Assembly: GCA_039192515.1 (NCBI GenBank) | Contig: JBCCXA010000003.1 | Location: 62,001 to 126,000, forward strand | DNA from: Verrucomicrobiota bacterium | GTDB lineage: Bacteria; Verrucomicrobiota; Verrucomicrobiia; Methylacidiphilales; JBCCWR01 | Length of the DNA stretch: 64,000 nucleotides | Direction of reading: 5' to 3' | Shown: piece by piece, positions 27,057 to 37,043 of the stretch | Layout: the number at the start of each line of letters is the position of its first letter | Numbering within the stretch: position 1 is the stretch's first letter | Notes under the pieces: model-generated | What the model saw: the letters and a program-made list of their open reading frames with translations, nothing else | Told to the model about the DNA's origin: nothing | Databases searched by the model: none | Translations under genes and position numbers: made by a program

Positions 27057-28448
27057 ATGGAAACTAGAACCGAAAAAGACACGATGGGAGCTCTGGAAGT
27101 TCCTATAGACAAGTACTGGGGCGCCCAAACACAACGATCCATCTTAAACTTTCCTATCGGACCGTCGGGATCCATGCCTATCGAAATCATTCATGCTTTT
27201 GGTTATCTAAAAAAAGCTGCAGCTCTTACAAATAAAGATTTAGGTGTCCTTTCTACTGACAAAGCTGAAGCCATTGTCAAAGCTTGTGATGAAGTTATAG
27301 CAGGGCAGTTAGACGAACATTTCCCACTTGTCATATGGCAAACCGGCTCCGGAACTCAATCTAACATGAATTGTAACGAAGTCGTGGCAAACCGCTGCCA
27401 TGTCTTAGAGGGCAAGAAATTGGGAGAAGGAGAGAGAACGATTCATCCAAATGATGATGTAAATAAGTCTCAATCTTCCAATGACACATTCCCGACAGCC
27501 ATGCACATTGCGGCTTATAAAAAATTAATAGAGCACACCATCCCCAAAGTAGAATGCTTGTCAAAAACACTTGCAGAAAAATCTGAGCAAATGATGTCTG
27601 TAGTCAAAATAGGGCGGACTCACTGGATGGACGCTACACCTCTAACTCTTGGCCAAGAGTTTTCAGGCTATGTAGCTCAGTTACAGTATGGCCTAAAAAC
27701 CTTAAATCACAGCCTCGCCCATTTGTCTGAATTGGCCTTAGGTGGAACTGCTGTAGGCACTGGACTTAATGCCCCAAAAGGATATGCCGACAAAGTTTCC
27801 TTGAAAATAGCCGAACTGACAGGATATCCATTTATCAGTGCCCCAAATAAATTCGAATCACTAGCAGCCCATGACGCCATAGTCGAGTCTCATGCTGCTC
27901 TTAAGCAACTCGCTGTCAGCCTCATGAAGATAGTTAACGACATAAGACTTTTAGCTTCTGGTCCACGTTCAGGCATAGGCGAAATAATTATCCCGGCTAA
28001 TGAACCAGGCTCCTCAATTATGCCCGGCAAAGTCAACCCAACTCAAGTAGAGGCGCTATCGATGGTTTGCACCCAAGTGATGGGCAACGATACGACAATA
28101 TCTATTGCGGGCTCAAATGGGCACTTCGAGTTAAATGTCTATAAACCGGTGATGATTCAAGCCTTTTTGCAATCTGCTACATTGCTAGGAGATGCCTGCC
28201 AAGCCTTCAACGATAACTGCGCTATTGGCATTGAGCCGAATCACAGCCGAATCGAAGAGCATTTGAACAATTCTCTGATGTTAGTCACAGCACTAAACCC
28301 ACATATAGGATATGACAACGCTGCTTCAATCGCCAAAAAAGCACATGCAGAGAACAAAACTCTAAAAGAGGCGGCTTTAGAGCTAGGTTTATTAACTGAG
28401 CAAGAATTTAAGGAATGGGTAGTTCCAGGCAAAATGACAGGTCTATAA
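27057..28448 (+). CDS. fumC: Fumarate hydratase class II
   Basis: A 463-residue member of the fumarase/aspartase superfamily, of normal class II length. Visible are [56 protein letters not shown] and the signature [17 protein letters not shown] near residue 318. It interconverts fumarate and malate in the citric acid cycle and does not need an iron-sulfur cluster. An inverted repeat lies about 100 bases upstream. acnB, another citric acid cycle gene, lies about 5.5 kb downstream. Confidence 0.97.
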   Translation: METRTEKDTMGALEVPIDKYWGAQTQRSILNFPIGPSGSMPIEIIHAFGYLKKAAALTNKDLGVLSTDKAEAIVKACDEVIAGQLDEHFPLVIWQTGSGTQSNMNCNEVVANRCHVLEGKKLGEGERTIHPNDDVNKSQSSNDTFPTAMHIAAYKKLIEHTIPKVECLSKTLAEKSEQMMSVVKIGRTHWMDATPLTLGQEFSGYVAQLQYGLKTLNHSLAHLSELALGGTAVGTGLNAPKGYADKVSLKIAELTGYPFISAPNKFESLAAHDAIVESHAALKQLAVSLMKIVNDIRLLASGPRSGIGEIIIPANEPGSSIMPGKVNPTQVEALSMVCTQVMGNDTTISIAGSNGHFELNVYKPVMIQAFLQSATLLGDACQAFNDNCAIGIEPNHSRIEEHLNNSLMLVTALNPHIGYDNAASIAKKAHAENKTLKEAALELGLLTEQEFKEWVVPGKMTGL

Positions 28449-28579
28449 CACATTCTACCAGCAACTAATCGAAATAGAGTAGTCTTCTCGCAGAGATAGC
28501 GTTTTTGCGCATTCGCTTTTATGCAAAATTAACCTTTTTTACTAAAGTGAATAAATTATGTCCCGATGTTTATTTAATC

Positions 28580-28951
28580 ATGTTCTTCTTACACTGTCGA
28601 CGTGCCGAAGAATCCGAAGGCAGAGCTCCATTCCCAATGGTTATCACGACGCCAAATGGTACCGCAGCACTATCCTTTGAATCTGACGCATTATGCCAGA
28701 TTTACCTCGATCTAGCAGGTATTAGCACGGGTTGGGACTGCATAGATGCACTTGAGCTTGTAGACCATAATCCTGCAGTTATTAAGAATATCCAAATGCG
28801 CTTGCACTTATCTGACATATCAACTGTATGTCTTTTGCGTAGCGACCCCAAAAACTTTCCCTACCAGCAGTTTATGGCATCGGCTTGGAGCGATGACTTC
28901 ATAAGAGAAGCCAATGCTCATGCAACAATGCCACAAATCTTGATCAGCTAA
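28580..28951 (+). CDS. Hypothetical protein
   Basis: A 123-residue protein from the ATG at 28580. The frame is open further upstream to a TTG at 28505, but the added residues look like untranslated leader, and an ATG at 28637 is also possible. The sequence has no recognisable domain. It is slightly acidic and possibly alpha/beta (ALSFESDALCQIYLDLAG, LRSDPKNFPYQQFMASAW). It overlaps the converging flavoprotein gene by 4 bases at its 3' end. Confidence 0.55.
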   Translation: MFFLHCRRAEESEGRAPFPMVITTPNGTAALSFESDALCQIYLDLAGISTGWDCIDALELVDHNPAVIKNIQMRLHLSDISTVCLLRSDPKNFPYQQFMASAWSDDFIREANAHATMPQILIS

Positions 28952-31329
28952 AGGGACGCTGACCGCTTTTTCTTCTCTGCCATTTGAACCAAAGAGGCTG
29001 GTAAAGTGTCCAAGACAATATTTCCATCTGCTTTTTGTCGACCAAAGGAAAGGACTCCCGTTGGGCAGCCTTGGACACAGGCAGAACAACGAACACACTC
29101 AGGATCCTCCATAGGAATACCCTTGTTGGCAAAATTCATTATATCGATACCTTGGTGACAGACCGAAGTGCAGACATTACATGAAATACACTTGCTCTTG
29201 TCAGGGAAAATTCGGAACTGGCTAAAGCGGGCGTAAATATGCATGAGTGCAGCCAATGGACAAGCAAAGCGGCACCATACCCTTCCACTGAAATGAAAGT
29301 ATAGGCCAAATCCTATTATTCCAGCCCACAAAAGATCTACAAACCAGACATAACCCCAAGGCATAGCAGTCCCCCCGCCGCTACCATATAGCCCAAACTT
29401 ATAGATAGATTCGAAAAATGATCCTGGGAAAAACCAGCCCATAATCCTCACCAAAAGGATCGCAAAAGCAGCCCACAGAAAAACTTGACCTACCATATTA
29501 AGTTTATTCCAAAAAGGCCCATGAGGCATCTTGTGGCGATGAGCGTCTCCAAGGGTTTCCGCCATACCGCCACAAGAGCATATCCAGCTACAATAAGCTC
29601 CCTTGCCCCATTTCCATATGATCAGAGGGATAATGACAAATGTCTGGACAAAGCTTAGCGCTAACCAACCCCACATAGGTTGGTCTGTGAATACATTCCA
29701 AAAGAATAGAGGCCAAGCTAAAATGAGCCCAAAAGCTCTCCAATACTCTCTTCCACTACCATAGTTCACTATTGGGAAAAACTCATCGGCAAACCATTTC
29801 CCAAAGCCTGCATCGAACAACCCGTTAAATCCCATCCAAGGTAGCACCAAATAGGGCAGCAAAAAGAGCGGCACAAACTGAACTGTCCAGAGAGTTATTG
29901 TCTGAACCTTAACATAGGGTGTCTTCCTACGCAGAATTCTTCTAACTCCAAAGATACACATCACCGCACAATAAAGCAGTGAATAGTAGAAACCTGGATC
30001 ACCTACAGTGAATTTTAGTGTTCCCAAAACAGTGGATGGGTCTGCAAATGAGCCTCCGAGACTTTCCCAAATTTTATCCAAACCGAATGGGAATACACCC
30101 AATTCTGAAAACTTTTCATTAATTGGCAACCAGGTTCCACCCTTCTTCCACTGATAAACAAAAGTGAAAGCGCATAAAACTGAAACTAAGCTTATCCACC
30201 AGAGCTTAGTCCGCTCCCCAGTAATATTTACGCCGCATTTCCGAAAAAAACCAAGAGGGGCCTCCCGCCCAATCATTGAAAAAACAGCATCGTTTTCATA
30301 AGTCTCAATTGATCCATCTTCTAATTCAAGCTCAACCTGACCCTCTGAAATGGACTTTAATTTACTAGCCATCAATAGCTTAACTGATCCTGCGGGCTTG
30401 TCGCCTCGCATCTTTGAATTTGCCGCTGTAGTGACTCGCTCAGATGTTGGTTCCTCTACTGCTACTTCTGCCTCAGGGTCGGCTGCTAACATTTTGAGTT
30501 TTTCAATATTATCTGGCTTGGGACGAGCAAATTCCTTTTTCCTATAGCTCACCATTACTTTCGAACCACAGGCCCCAAGTGCAATTGCTGTTTCCAGGGC
30601 TGAGTCACCTCCACCAACTACCAATATACTTTTACCGCAAAAGTCCTTAGGATCATGAAGGCGATTATATACTTTATCCAGATTCTCCCCCGGAACATCT
30701 AGTTTTCTAAAATTTCCACTTCTCCCAATTGCTACCACCACCCGCTTAGCTTTGATCATTTCTTCGCTCTTGCCTGCAAGATGAAGATTTAGTTCTTTCC
30801 CCTTGCGCTTTACGCGATCAATACGTGCCTCTGTGAGCTTTACCCCTGCATCTTTACGTTGTCTTTCGAGCTCGTCTATAAGTGCTTCCTTAACTCCTGC
30901 CGAAACCTGCAAATCGCCCTCCGGGGTCATGTCCGTTGGATAGGTGTAGATAGGTTTACCTTTGGGAAAATTTGCGATGGTTGAAAAGGGCTCAGCTGCC
31001 TCAAAGATCTTGTAATGTAAGCCAGCTTTTTGAGCTTCAACAGCAGCTGACATCCCAGAAACTCCAGCACCAATAATAGCCACATCCAGGACGCCATTGC
31101 GCTCGCCTTCGGGGGTCTTCTGGAAATCAGGCTCAGTCAAGATAGCCCGAATTGCCTTAGCTCCTGTATCTAAAGAAAATTTTAATAAGGGAATACCGGT
31201 CAAATCACCAACTACTCTGATCCCTGGAACATTCGTCGTCCCGTCTTCTCTTACTTCTGGCAGCTTCTCGACTCTTCCCGCAGGCCATCTCCCATGTAAC
31301 CAATGGTAATATCTCTCTAACACCTTCAT
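28948..31329 (-). CDS. Fusion of thioredoxin reductase-like flavoprotein and NapH/NosR-like membrane iron-sulfur protein
   Basis: A 793-residue fusion. Residues about 1-380 are a two-dinucleotide-binding flavoprotein: FAD motif AIIGAGVSGMSAA near 89, NAD(P) motif ILVVGGGDSALETA near 225 and AVFSMIGREAPLG near 355, without an obvious redox C-x-x-C. Residues about 385-690 form six or more membrane helices with YCSWICSCGGMAETLGD near 580 and CRFACPLAALM near 695, as in NapH/NosR-type proteins. Two ferredoxin sites follow: CISCNVCTSVC and CVRCSACVQGC. The layout suggests electron flow from NAD(P)H through FAD and [4Fe-4S] clusters at the membrane; donor and acceptor are unknown. Confidence 0.88.
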   Translation of the reverse strand: MKVLERYYHWLHGRWPAGRVEKLPEVREDGTTNVPGIRVVGDLTGIPLLKFSLDTGAKAIRAILTEPDFQKTPEGERNGVLDVAIIGAGVSGMSAAVEAQKAGLHYKIFEAAEPFSTIANFPKGKPIYTYPTDMTPEGDLQVSAGVKEALIDELERQRKDAGVKLTEARIDRVKRKGKELNLHLAGKSEEMIKAKRVVVAIGRSGNFRKLDVPGENLDKVYNRLHDPKDFCGKSILVVGGGDSALETAIALGACGSKVMVSYRKKEFARPKPDNIEKLKMLAADPEAEVAVEEPTSERVTTAANSKMRGDKPAGSVKLLMASKLKSISEGQVELELEDGSIETYENDAVFSMIGREAPLGFFRKCGVNITGERTKLWWISLVSVLCAFTFVYQWKKGGTWLPINEKFSELGVFPFGLDKIWESLGGSFADPSTVLGTLKFTVGDPGFYYSLLYCAVMCIFGVRRILRRKTPYVKVQTITLWTVQFVPLFLLPYLVLPWMGFNGLFDAGFGKWFADEFFPIVNYGSGREYWRAFGLILAWPLFFWNVFTDQPMWGWLALSFVQTFVIIPLIIWKWGKGAYCSWICSCGGMAETLGDAHRHKMPHGPFWNKLNMVGQVFLWAAFAILLVRIMGWFFPGSFFESIYKFGLYGSGGGTAMPWGYVWFVDLLWAGIIGFGLYFHFSGRVWCRFACPLAALMHIYARFSQFRIFPDKSKCISCNVCTSVCHQGIDIMNFANKGIPMEDPECVRCSACVQGCPTGVLSFGRQKADGNIVLDTLPASLVQMAEKKKRSASL

Positions 31330-31517
31330 ACCTTTTCTACCCTTCTGCTAACTTCTTTATTCTGTTTCTAACCTCTGAATCCTACAGGCAGGCTCGTCAC
31401 GCACCACTTCAAATAAGATCGTCTTGGGACCTTAAAATTCCAAGTAATTTTGCCTTTTTTAAGACAGCCATAACTTCCATCTAAAGTATCAGCTAGAAAT
31501 GTCGACCAATTTTTCTT

Positions 31518-31709
31518 ATGGGAAAATCATTAAGCGAAAGAGCATATCAAATCTACCTCAATGAAGGCTGCCCAGAAGGCCGCCATTTGGAGCATTGGCT
31601 TCAAGCTGAAAAAGAGCTAAGTGGAAATGGAACTGCAAGAAAGAACAAGAAAACAAGTGCTTCCAGCGCCACCAAGCCACGCAAAACTCGAAGCAAGGCA
31701 AAAGCTTAG
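31518..31709 (+). CDS. DUF2934 small protein
   Basis: A 63-residue protein. LSERAYQIYLNEGCPEG and HLEHWLQAEKEL match the DUF2934 pattern (R-A-Y-x-x-[YW]-x-x-x-G-x-P-x-G-x-x-x-x-x-W-x-x-A-E). The C-terminus is a Lys/Ser/Ala-rich tail (KPRKTRSKAKA). Its function is unknown. It is divergent from the flavoprotein/NapH fusion with 188 bases between. Confidence 0.8.
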   Translation: MGKSLSERAYQIYLNEGCPEGRHLEHWLQAEKELSGNGTARKNKKTSASSATKPRKTRSKAKA

Positions 31710-31806
31710 TTTCTATTAGAGTTTTTGTTAACTCATTAGCAAAGCGTTAAAACCAGAGTGGTCTAGGCTAAGGAGAGTTGCCAATATTGTGCTGTCTCTT
31801 AGTTAC

Positions 31807-33555
31807 CTAATACTGTGTCATCCGGTTGAGATAACTACCAGTCTTACTGCTCATTTCATTAAAAGTATCAACCTCAGCTATTCTTCCATGATCTAGAATA
31901 ACTAGTCGATCCGCACCTTGCACAGTTCTTAAGCGATGAGCCACAGTTACTGTCGTTCTATTCTTCGCCAAACGATCCATAGCATCTTGCACTAATTTCT
32001 CATTTTCATAATCCAGCGCACTTGTTGCTTCATCGAGAATTAAAATACGAGGATCTCTCAATAAGGCTCTAGCTATGGCTATCCGCTGTCTTTGTCCCCC
32101 AGACAAGCTTATTCCTCTCTCACCCACCTTAGAATCAAACCCGCTGGGCAACCGCTCAATAAACTCTCTAGCGTGGGCCGCTTCAGCAGCTCGAATCACT
32201 TCCGCCTCTGTAGCATCAGGCTTACCAAAAGAGATATTTTCAAAAATAGATCCAGATAACAAGAGACTGTCTTGCATTACAATGGCGCATTGCCGACGGA
32301 ATGCTTGCATATCAATTTCTTCCTGCTCAATCCCATCGATCAATAGTTTTCCAGAAGTTGGGGCATATAGCCCAAGTAATAGATTTACCATGGAGCTCTT
32401 TCCAGAGCCACTTGGCCCTATCAATGCAATATGTTCTCCCTCAGAGATCCCTAAATTTATCTCATCTAGCGCAGTTAGGCCCTTTGCCTCATACTTCAGC
32501 GAAACATTATCGTAGACGACTTTCCCTTTAACAGGGGAGAAAAGTCGTTTTCCCCGCCACTTCTCAACATATCCTTTTTGCATGAGCTCTCTAATGCTTA
32601 GATATGCCTCCCTACCTAAATAATACTGAGTGCTGAATTGGGTAAATATATTCACAGGCATTAGAATAACTGGCAACGCTCCAACCAATGCCATCAGAGC
32701 CCCCAGCGTTAATTGATCCCACAACACCATCACCGCTCCAAATGTTACAGCCAGAATGTTGATAGCCGTTGTCATACTAAAGATGGAATAGCCCATTGTG
32801 CCGTTGAGGGTCATTTCCTCTTGGCGCGTGTTACTAAAGTTGCCACTCAATAAATTAAGTTCCTGGCGAACCTTGGATTCCTGGCCATAACCACGGATCA
32901 GTTTGATAGCAGAGATCAACTCACTCGCTCTCCCTGTAAGTCGCTCTCGAGCAACCCGAACTTTATGGTTCACATGACGCAAAGGTTTGAAGTAAAAGAC
33001 TCGAAAATAGATAAAGAGCAAAAGAGCAATAAAGGAAAACAATAACAGCCAAGGGTCCACCCAAGCTAAGGCCACTAATAGAGCTGCCCCTCTTATCATT
33101 TCCGGAATCAGCATCGCAATAAGCTGTATAACAGTCACTTCAACCGAATTAGTGTCATAAGCGTATTTGGAGAGTAATTTCCCGGTTTGCGTCCTATCTA
33201 AAAACCCAAAATGCATCACCTGAAGCCTTTGAAAAATATAAGCCCTCATGCGCCGAATAAGCAGTTGCATCCTGGGTGTAATATTAGCAACTGCTATCCT
33301 CATACTGATGACATGAATAAGCAGCAAAAATAGTGAGACCCCCGTATAATAAAGAATCCCTGACAAGCTCTTTTCCGGTAATGATTCGTCCACAATAGTT
33401 TGAACAATAATGGGCAAAGGGACTATCACAAAAACGCTCAAAATCCTCCAAAACATAAAGGGGCCTAATAGCTTTCGCTGGTTCCATGTAAAATTTAGTA
33501 AATCAGGAGGCTCAAAAAAGTGATTGGACGGCACTCTCTCCTTTTCTATCTCCAT
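31807..33555 (-). CDS. ABC transporter, fused permease and ATPase (MsbA/LmrA-like exporter)
   Basis: A 582-residue half-transporter. Residues about 30-320 hold six membrane helices (e.g. ILSVFVIVPLPIIVQTIV, YYTGVSLFLLLIHVISM). The nucleotide-binding domain follows, with Walker A LIGPSGSGKSSMVNLL near 383, signature ISLSGGQRQRIAIARAL near 483, Walker B ILILDEATSALD near 506 and the H-loop TVTVAHRLRT. Such homodimeric exporters move lipids, peptides or drugs; the substrate cannot be read from the sequence. It stands alone on the minus strand. Confidence 0.93.
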   Translation of the reverse strand: MEIEKERVPSNHFFEPPDLLNFTWNQRKLLGPFMFWRILSVFVIVPLPIIVQTIVDESLPEKSLSGILYYTGVSLFLLLIHVISMRIAVANITPRMQLLIRRMRAYIFQRLQVMHFGFLDRTQTGKLLSKYAYDTNSVEVTVIQLIAMLIPEMIRGAALLVALAWVDPWLLLFSFIALLLFIYFRVFYFKPLRHVNHKVRVARERLTGRASELISAIKLIRGYGQESKVRQELNLLSGNFSNTRQEEMTLNGTMGYSIFSMTTAINILAVTFGAVMVLWDQLTLGALMALVGALPVILMPVNIFTQFSTQYYLGREAYLSIRELMQKGYVEKWRGKRLFSPVKGKVVYDNVSLKYEAKGLTALDEINLGISEGEHIALIGPSGSGKSSMVNLLLGLYAPTSGKLLIDGIEQEEIDMQAFRRQCAIVMQDSLLLSGSIFENISFGKPDATEAEVIRAAEAAHAREFIERLPSGFDSKVGERGISLSGGQRQRIAIARALLRDPRILILDEATSALDYENEKLVQDAMDRLAKNRTTVTVAHRLRTVQGADRLVILDHGRIAEVDTFNEMSSKTGSYLNRMTQY

Positions 33556-33985
33556 GGTTCAGTTTGATCATGAAAACTGGTTCTGCCAATCCTCCAGTAA
33601 AATTTATTTACTTTTAAACCACAAGAGACCGAGAGTGGGTGAAGTCGATCGAATTATATTCCCTCTTGGAGGCTCTATGTTTCTTGGCGACAACATCTTG
33701 TACTGATCTTCAAGTATCTATTTCCTCTTCTGCTTTTAAAAAGCTTCTTGATTAAAAGCTTATTAGCATCACCACAGAAATTTCATACAGATTTGCTGGA
33801 ATACTGCCAAACACTACAATCCCAAACCACCCTACCAAAGAGTCGGAAACCCTTCTCAAGCAAAACTTGCGTAAATGCATAATATTAGTAAAATTAATTC
33901 GTTTTGATAAAATTTTGTATCAACTATAAGTTCCATGCTGCACCTCATTGTAAATTGATTTAGTATGTAACTTCATCAGATCTTT
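33556..33985. other. 430-base gene-free stretch upstream of acnB
   Basis: This divergent intergenic region between the ABC exporter and acnB is AT-rich. It contains only short unconvincing ORFs. One small inverted repeat, TTGATA (33904-33909) and TATCAA (33918-33923) with 8 bases between, lies about 65 bases before acnB and may be a regulator site. Nothing else was recognised. Confidence 0.4.
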
Positions 33986-36772
33986 ATGAACTTATACAAA
34001 GAATATTTAAAAGAAATTGAAGAACGAAAAGGTCAGGGTCTGAATCCTAAACCTATCGATGATGGAGCACTTGTCAGTGAGCTAATCTCACAAATCAAAG
34101 ACATTAAGAACGAACATCGAGAAGCATCCCTAAAATTTTTTATTTACAATACCTTACCTGGAACAACGAGTGCCGCAGGAGAGAAGGCAAAGTTTTTAAA
34201 AGAGATTATCCTTGGTGACTGTGCTATTGAAGAAATTACCTCTCCATTTGCCTTTGAATTACTCTCTCATATGAAAGGCGGCCCATCTATTGAGGTGCTC
34301 ATTGATTTAGCATTGGGCGACAATCTACAAATTGCCCAAAATGCCGCTGAGGTTCTCAAAACACAGGTATTTCTATATGAGGCAGATACAGACCGTCTCA
34401 AAACAGCGTATAGCAATGGCCATAAAATCGCTCAAGATATTCTAGAAAGCTACGCTCGGGCAGACTTTTTCACCAAACTCCCTGATGTCGAAGACAAAAT
34501 TAAAGTAGTGACTTACATCGCTGCCGAGGGAGATATTTCCACTGACTTACTTTCACCCGGAAATCAAGCACATTCCCGCTCAGATAGGGAATTGCATGGG
34601 AAATGCATGATCTCTGAGGCTGCCCAACTAGAGATCCAGACCCTGCAAAAACGACACCCAGATGCACGAGTCATGTTGATCGCTGAAAAGGGAACTATGG
34701 GAGTCGGTTCATCTCGCATGTCTGGTGTAAATAATGTTGCTTTATGGACGGGAAAACAAGCAAGTCCTTACATTCCATTTGTGAACATTGCTCCAATTGT
34801 CGCTGGAACCAATGGTATTTCACCCATCTTTTTAACAACCGTCGGAGTCACTGGCGGGATCGGTATTGATTTGAAAAATTGGGCAAAAAAATTAGACACT
34901 GACGGCACCCCAATCTTAGATGATGATGACAGCCCAATTCTTGAACAAAAATATTCTGTTGAAACGGGCACTGTTCTCACCATCAACACTAAAGAAAAGA
35001 AGCTTTATAAGCAGGAAAAAGAGCTGGTTGATATTTCTTCCGCTTTAACCCCACAAAAGCTTGAGTTCATTAAGGCCGGTGGCTCTTATGCTATCGTTTT
35101 TGGCAAAAAACTACAGAACTTCGCAGCCGCTACTCTTGGAATAGCATTGCCCCCCGTATTTGCTCCTTCTAAAGAAGTTTTTCACGAAGGACAAGGCCTG
35201 ACTGCTGTAGAGAAAATTTTCAATACGAATGTTGTTGGAGTTCCCGAAGGCACAGTTTTACATGCAGGCTCTGATGTTAGGGTAAAAGTAAATATCGTTG
35301 GTTCGCAAGATACGACAGGTTTGATGACCTCTCAAGAATTAGAGGCTATGGCTGCTACTGTTATTTCGCCAACAGTTGATGGAGCGTACCAATCTGGATG
35401 CCATACCGCATCGGTATGGGATTTAAAAGCACAGAAGAACATACCCAAACTCATGAAATTTATGAATAAATTTGGGTTAATCACTGCTAGAGACCCAAAG
35501 GATGTTTACCATCCTATGACGGATGTTATCCATAAAGTTTTAAATGACTTAACAGTTGATGACTGGGCTATAATCATTGGGGGAGACTCTCATACAAGAA
35601 TGTCCAAGGGGGTTGCGTTCGGCGCAGACTCGGGAACCGTTGCACTTGCTTTAGCTACTGGTGAGGCCTCTATGCCAATTCCAGAGGCTGTCAAAGTAAC
35701 CTTTAAAGGAAAGATGGAGCCACATATGGATTTCCGTGACGTTGTACATGCGACACAAGCTCAAATGTTAAAGCAATTTGGCGATAACGTATTCCAGGGA
35801 AGAGTGATCGAGGTTCATATAGGCACCCTGCTAGCAGATCAAGCCTTCACTTTTACAGACTGGACCGCTGAAATGAAAGCAAAAGCATCCATCTGTATCT
35901 CTCAAGATGAAACCCTTATTCAGTCTTTAGAGATCGCCAAGAGCCGAATTCAAGTCATGGTTGATAAAGGCATGGATAACCAAGCTCAAACCCTAAAGGG
36001 ATTGATCGAAAAAGCAGATAGGAGAATTACAGAAATTAAGTCGGGTGAGAAACCAGCTCTGCAACCCGATGAAAACGCCAAATATTTCGCCGAAGTCGTC
36101 GTGGATCTCAATGAAATCAATGAGCCAATGATCGCGGATCCAGATGTACATAATGATGATATCTCCAAACGGTACACCCACGATACCATCAGACCGGTTT
36201 CTTATTATAAAGGTGAGAAAAAAGTAGATTTAGGTTTTGTTGGCTCCTGCATGGTGCACAAAGGGGATCTTAAAATTGTTGCCCAAATGCTCAAAAATAT
36301 TGAGGAGCAAAATGAGAAAGTTGAGTTTAAAGCACCCTTAGTTGTTACCGCACCCACTTACAACATCATTGATGAATTAAAAGAAGAAGGCGATTGGGAA
36401 ATATTACAAAAATACTCCGGGTTTGAATTTAATGACAACAGCCCTAAAGATTCTGCCCGTGTGGAGTATGACAATATTCTCTATCTTGAAAGACCGGGTT
36501 GTAATTTGTGTATGGGCAATCAGGAAAAAGCCGAAAAAGGAGATACTGTACTAGCAACCTCTACACGCCTCTTTCAAGGCAGGGTTGTTGAGGACTCTGA
36601 CTCCAAGAAAGGTGAATCATTATTAGCATCAACTCCTGTGGTAGTTCTCTCTGCAATCCTGGGCCGAACGCCTAATATTAATGAGTATAAAGATGCAGTA
36701 AAAGGAATTAGCCTCACCAAATTTTCACCGCCACGCGCAAAGCCAGCAGATACGTTATCGGCTCATTATTGA
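33986..36772 (+). CDS. acnB: Aconitate hydratase B
   Basis: A 928-residue AcnB with the typical N-terminal HEAT-like helical domain (NLYKEYLKEIEERKGQGLNP). It has MISEAAQLEIQTLQKRHPDA, a GGDSHTRMSKGVAFGADSG block near residue 530 and the three cluster cysteines in VGSCMVHKGD (about 754) and RPGCNLCMGNQ (about 837 and 840). It converts citrate to isocitrate and can also dehydrate 2-methylcitrate products. It is longer than E. coli AcnB (865); part of the excess is an acidic insert near residues 300-320 (DTDGTPILDDDDSPILEQ). Confidence 0.97.
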   Translation: MNLYKEYLKEIEERKGQGLNPKPIDDGALVSELISQIKDIKNEHREASLKFFIYNTLPGTTSAAGEKAKFLKEIILGDCAIEEITSPFAFELLSHMKGGPSIEVLIDLALGDNLQIAQNAAEVLKTQVFLYEADTDRLKTAYSNGHKIAQDILESYARADFFTKLPDVEDKIKVVTYIAAEGDISTDLLSPGNQAHSRSDRELHGKCMISEAAQLEIQTLQKRHPDARVMLIAEKGTMGVGSSRMSGVNNVALWTGKQASPYIPFVNIAPIVAGTNGISPIFLTTVGVTGGIGIDLKNWAKKLDTDGTPILDDDDSPILEQKYSVETGTVLTINTKEKKLYKQEKELVDISSALTPQKLEFIKAGGSYAIVFGKKLQNFAAATLGIALPPVFAPSKEVFHEGQGLTAVEKIFNTNVVGVPEGTVLHAGSDVRVKVNIVGSQDTTGLMTSQELEAMAATVISPTVDGAYQSGCHTASVWDLKAQKNIPKLMKFMNKFGLITARDPKDVYHPMTDVIHKVLNDLTVDDWAIIIGGDSHTRMSKGVAFGADSGTVALALATGEASMPIPEAVKVTFKGKMEPHMDFRDVVHATQAQMLKQFGDNVFQGRVIEVHIGTLLADQAFTFTDWTAEMKAKASICISQDETLIQSLEIAKSRIQVMVDKGMDNQAQTLKGLIEKADRRITEIKSGEKPALQPDENAKYFAEVVVDLNEINEPMIADPDVHNDDISKRYTHDTIRPVSYYKGEKKVDLGFVGSCMVHKGDLKIVAQMLKNIEEQNEKVEFKAPLVVTAPTYNIIDELKEEGDWEILQKYSGFEFNDNSPKDSARVEYDNILYLERPGCNLCMGNQEKAEKGDTVLATSTRLFQGRVVEDSDSKKGESLLASTPVVVLSAILGRTPNINEYKDAVKGISLTKFSPPRAKPADTLSAHY

Positions 36773-36826
36773 TTTGTAATTCCGAAGATTATTCAAGGGT
36801 TACAGATATTTTTCTACTATCCCCAA

Positions 36827-36861
36827 ATGACATCATCGTGGTTGGACCCGAATGATGTCAT
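36827..36861. repeat. Inverted repeat (hairpin) downstream of acnB
   Basis: ATGACATCAT (36827-36836) and ATGATGTCAT (36852-36861) are exact reverse complements separated by 15 bases, 55 bases after the acnB stop. The right arm is part of the dispersed repeat at 36846-36909. No T-run follows. Confidence 0.55.
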
Positions 36862-36909
36862 GGAGACTTAAAGACTGCGCAAGATCTTGACCTCATGAAG
36901 CATAGAGTC
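36846..36909 (+). repeat. Dispersed intergenic repeat, copy A (downstream of acnB)
   Basis: About 64 bases that align by hand with 55840-55905 at roughly 51 matching positions and two gap bases; most differences are transitions. Both copies carry the palindrome CAAGATCTTG and the block GAAGC-TA-AGTC. Each copy lies 24-75 bases downstream of a plus-strand gene in the same orientation. Confidence 0.6.
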
Positions 36910-37043
36910 GCATAAGGTGCCACCTCGAGCAGGTTCTATGTTCCATTCCGAAATGCAAAAGAATGACAAGTATTTATCTCCTCTAAAACTTATCTTTTTC
37001 ATTAGACTCGAGTTCTTTTGAAGTCCTTACAGTAATAACCCGC

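Noticed and set aside
33524..33706. 60-residue frame upstream of acnB
   Set aside because: Starts inside the ABC exporter gene on the other strand, with no family likeness and no ribosome site.
33904..33923. FNR-like site TTGATA...TATCAA
   Set aside because: Spacing between half-sites is longer than in an FNR box; kept only as an unassigned inverted repeat.
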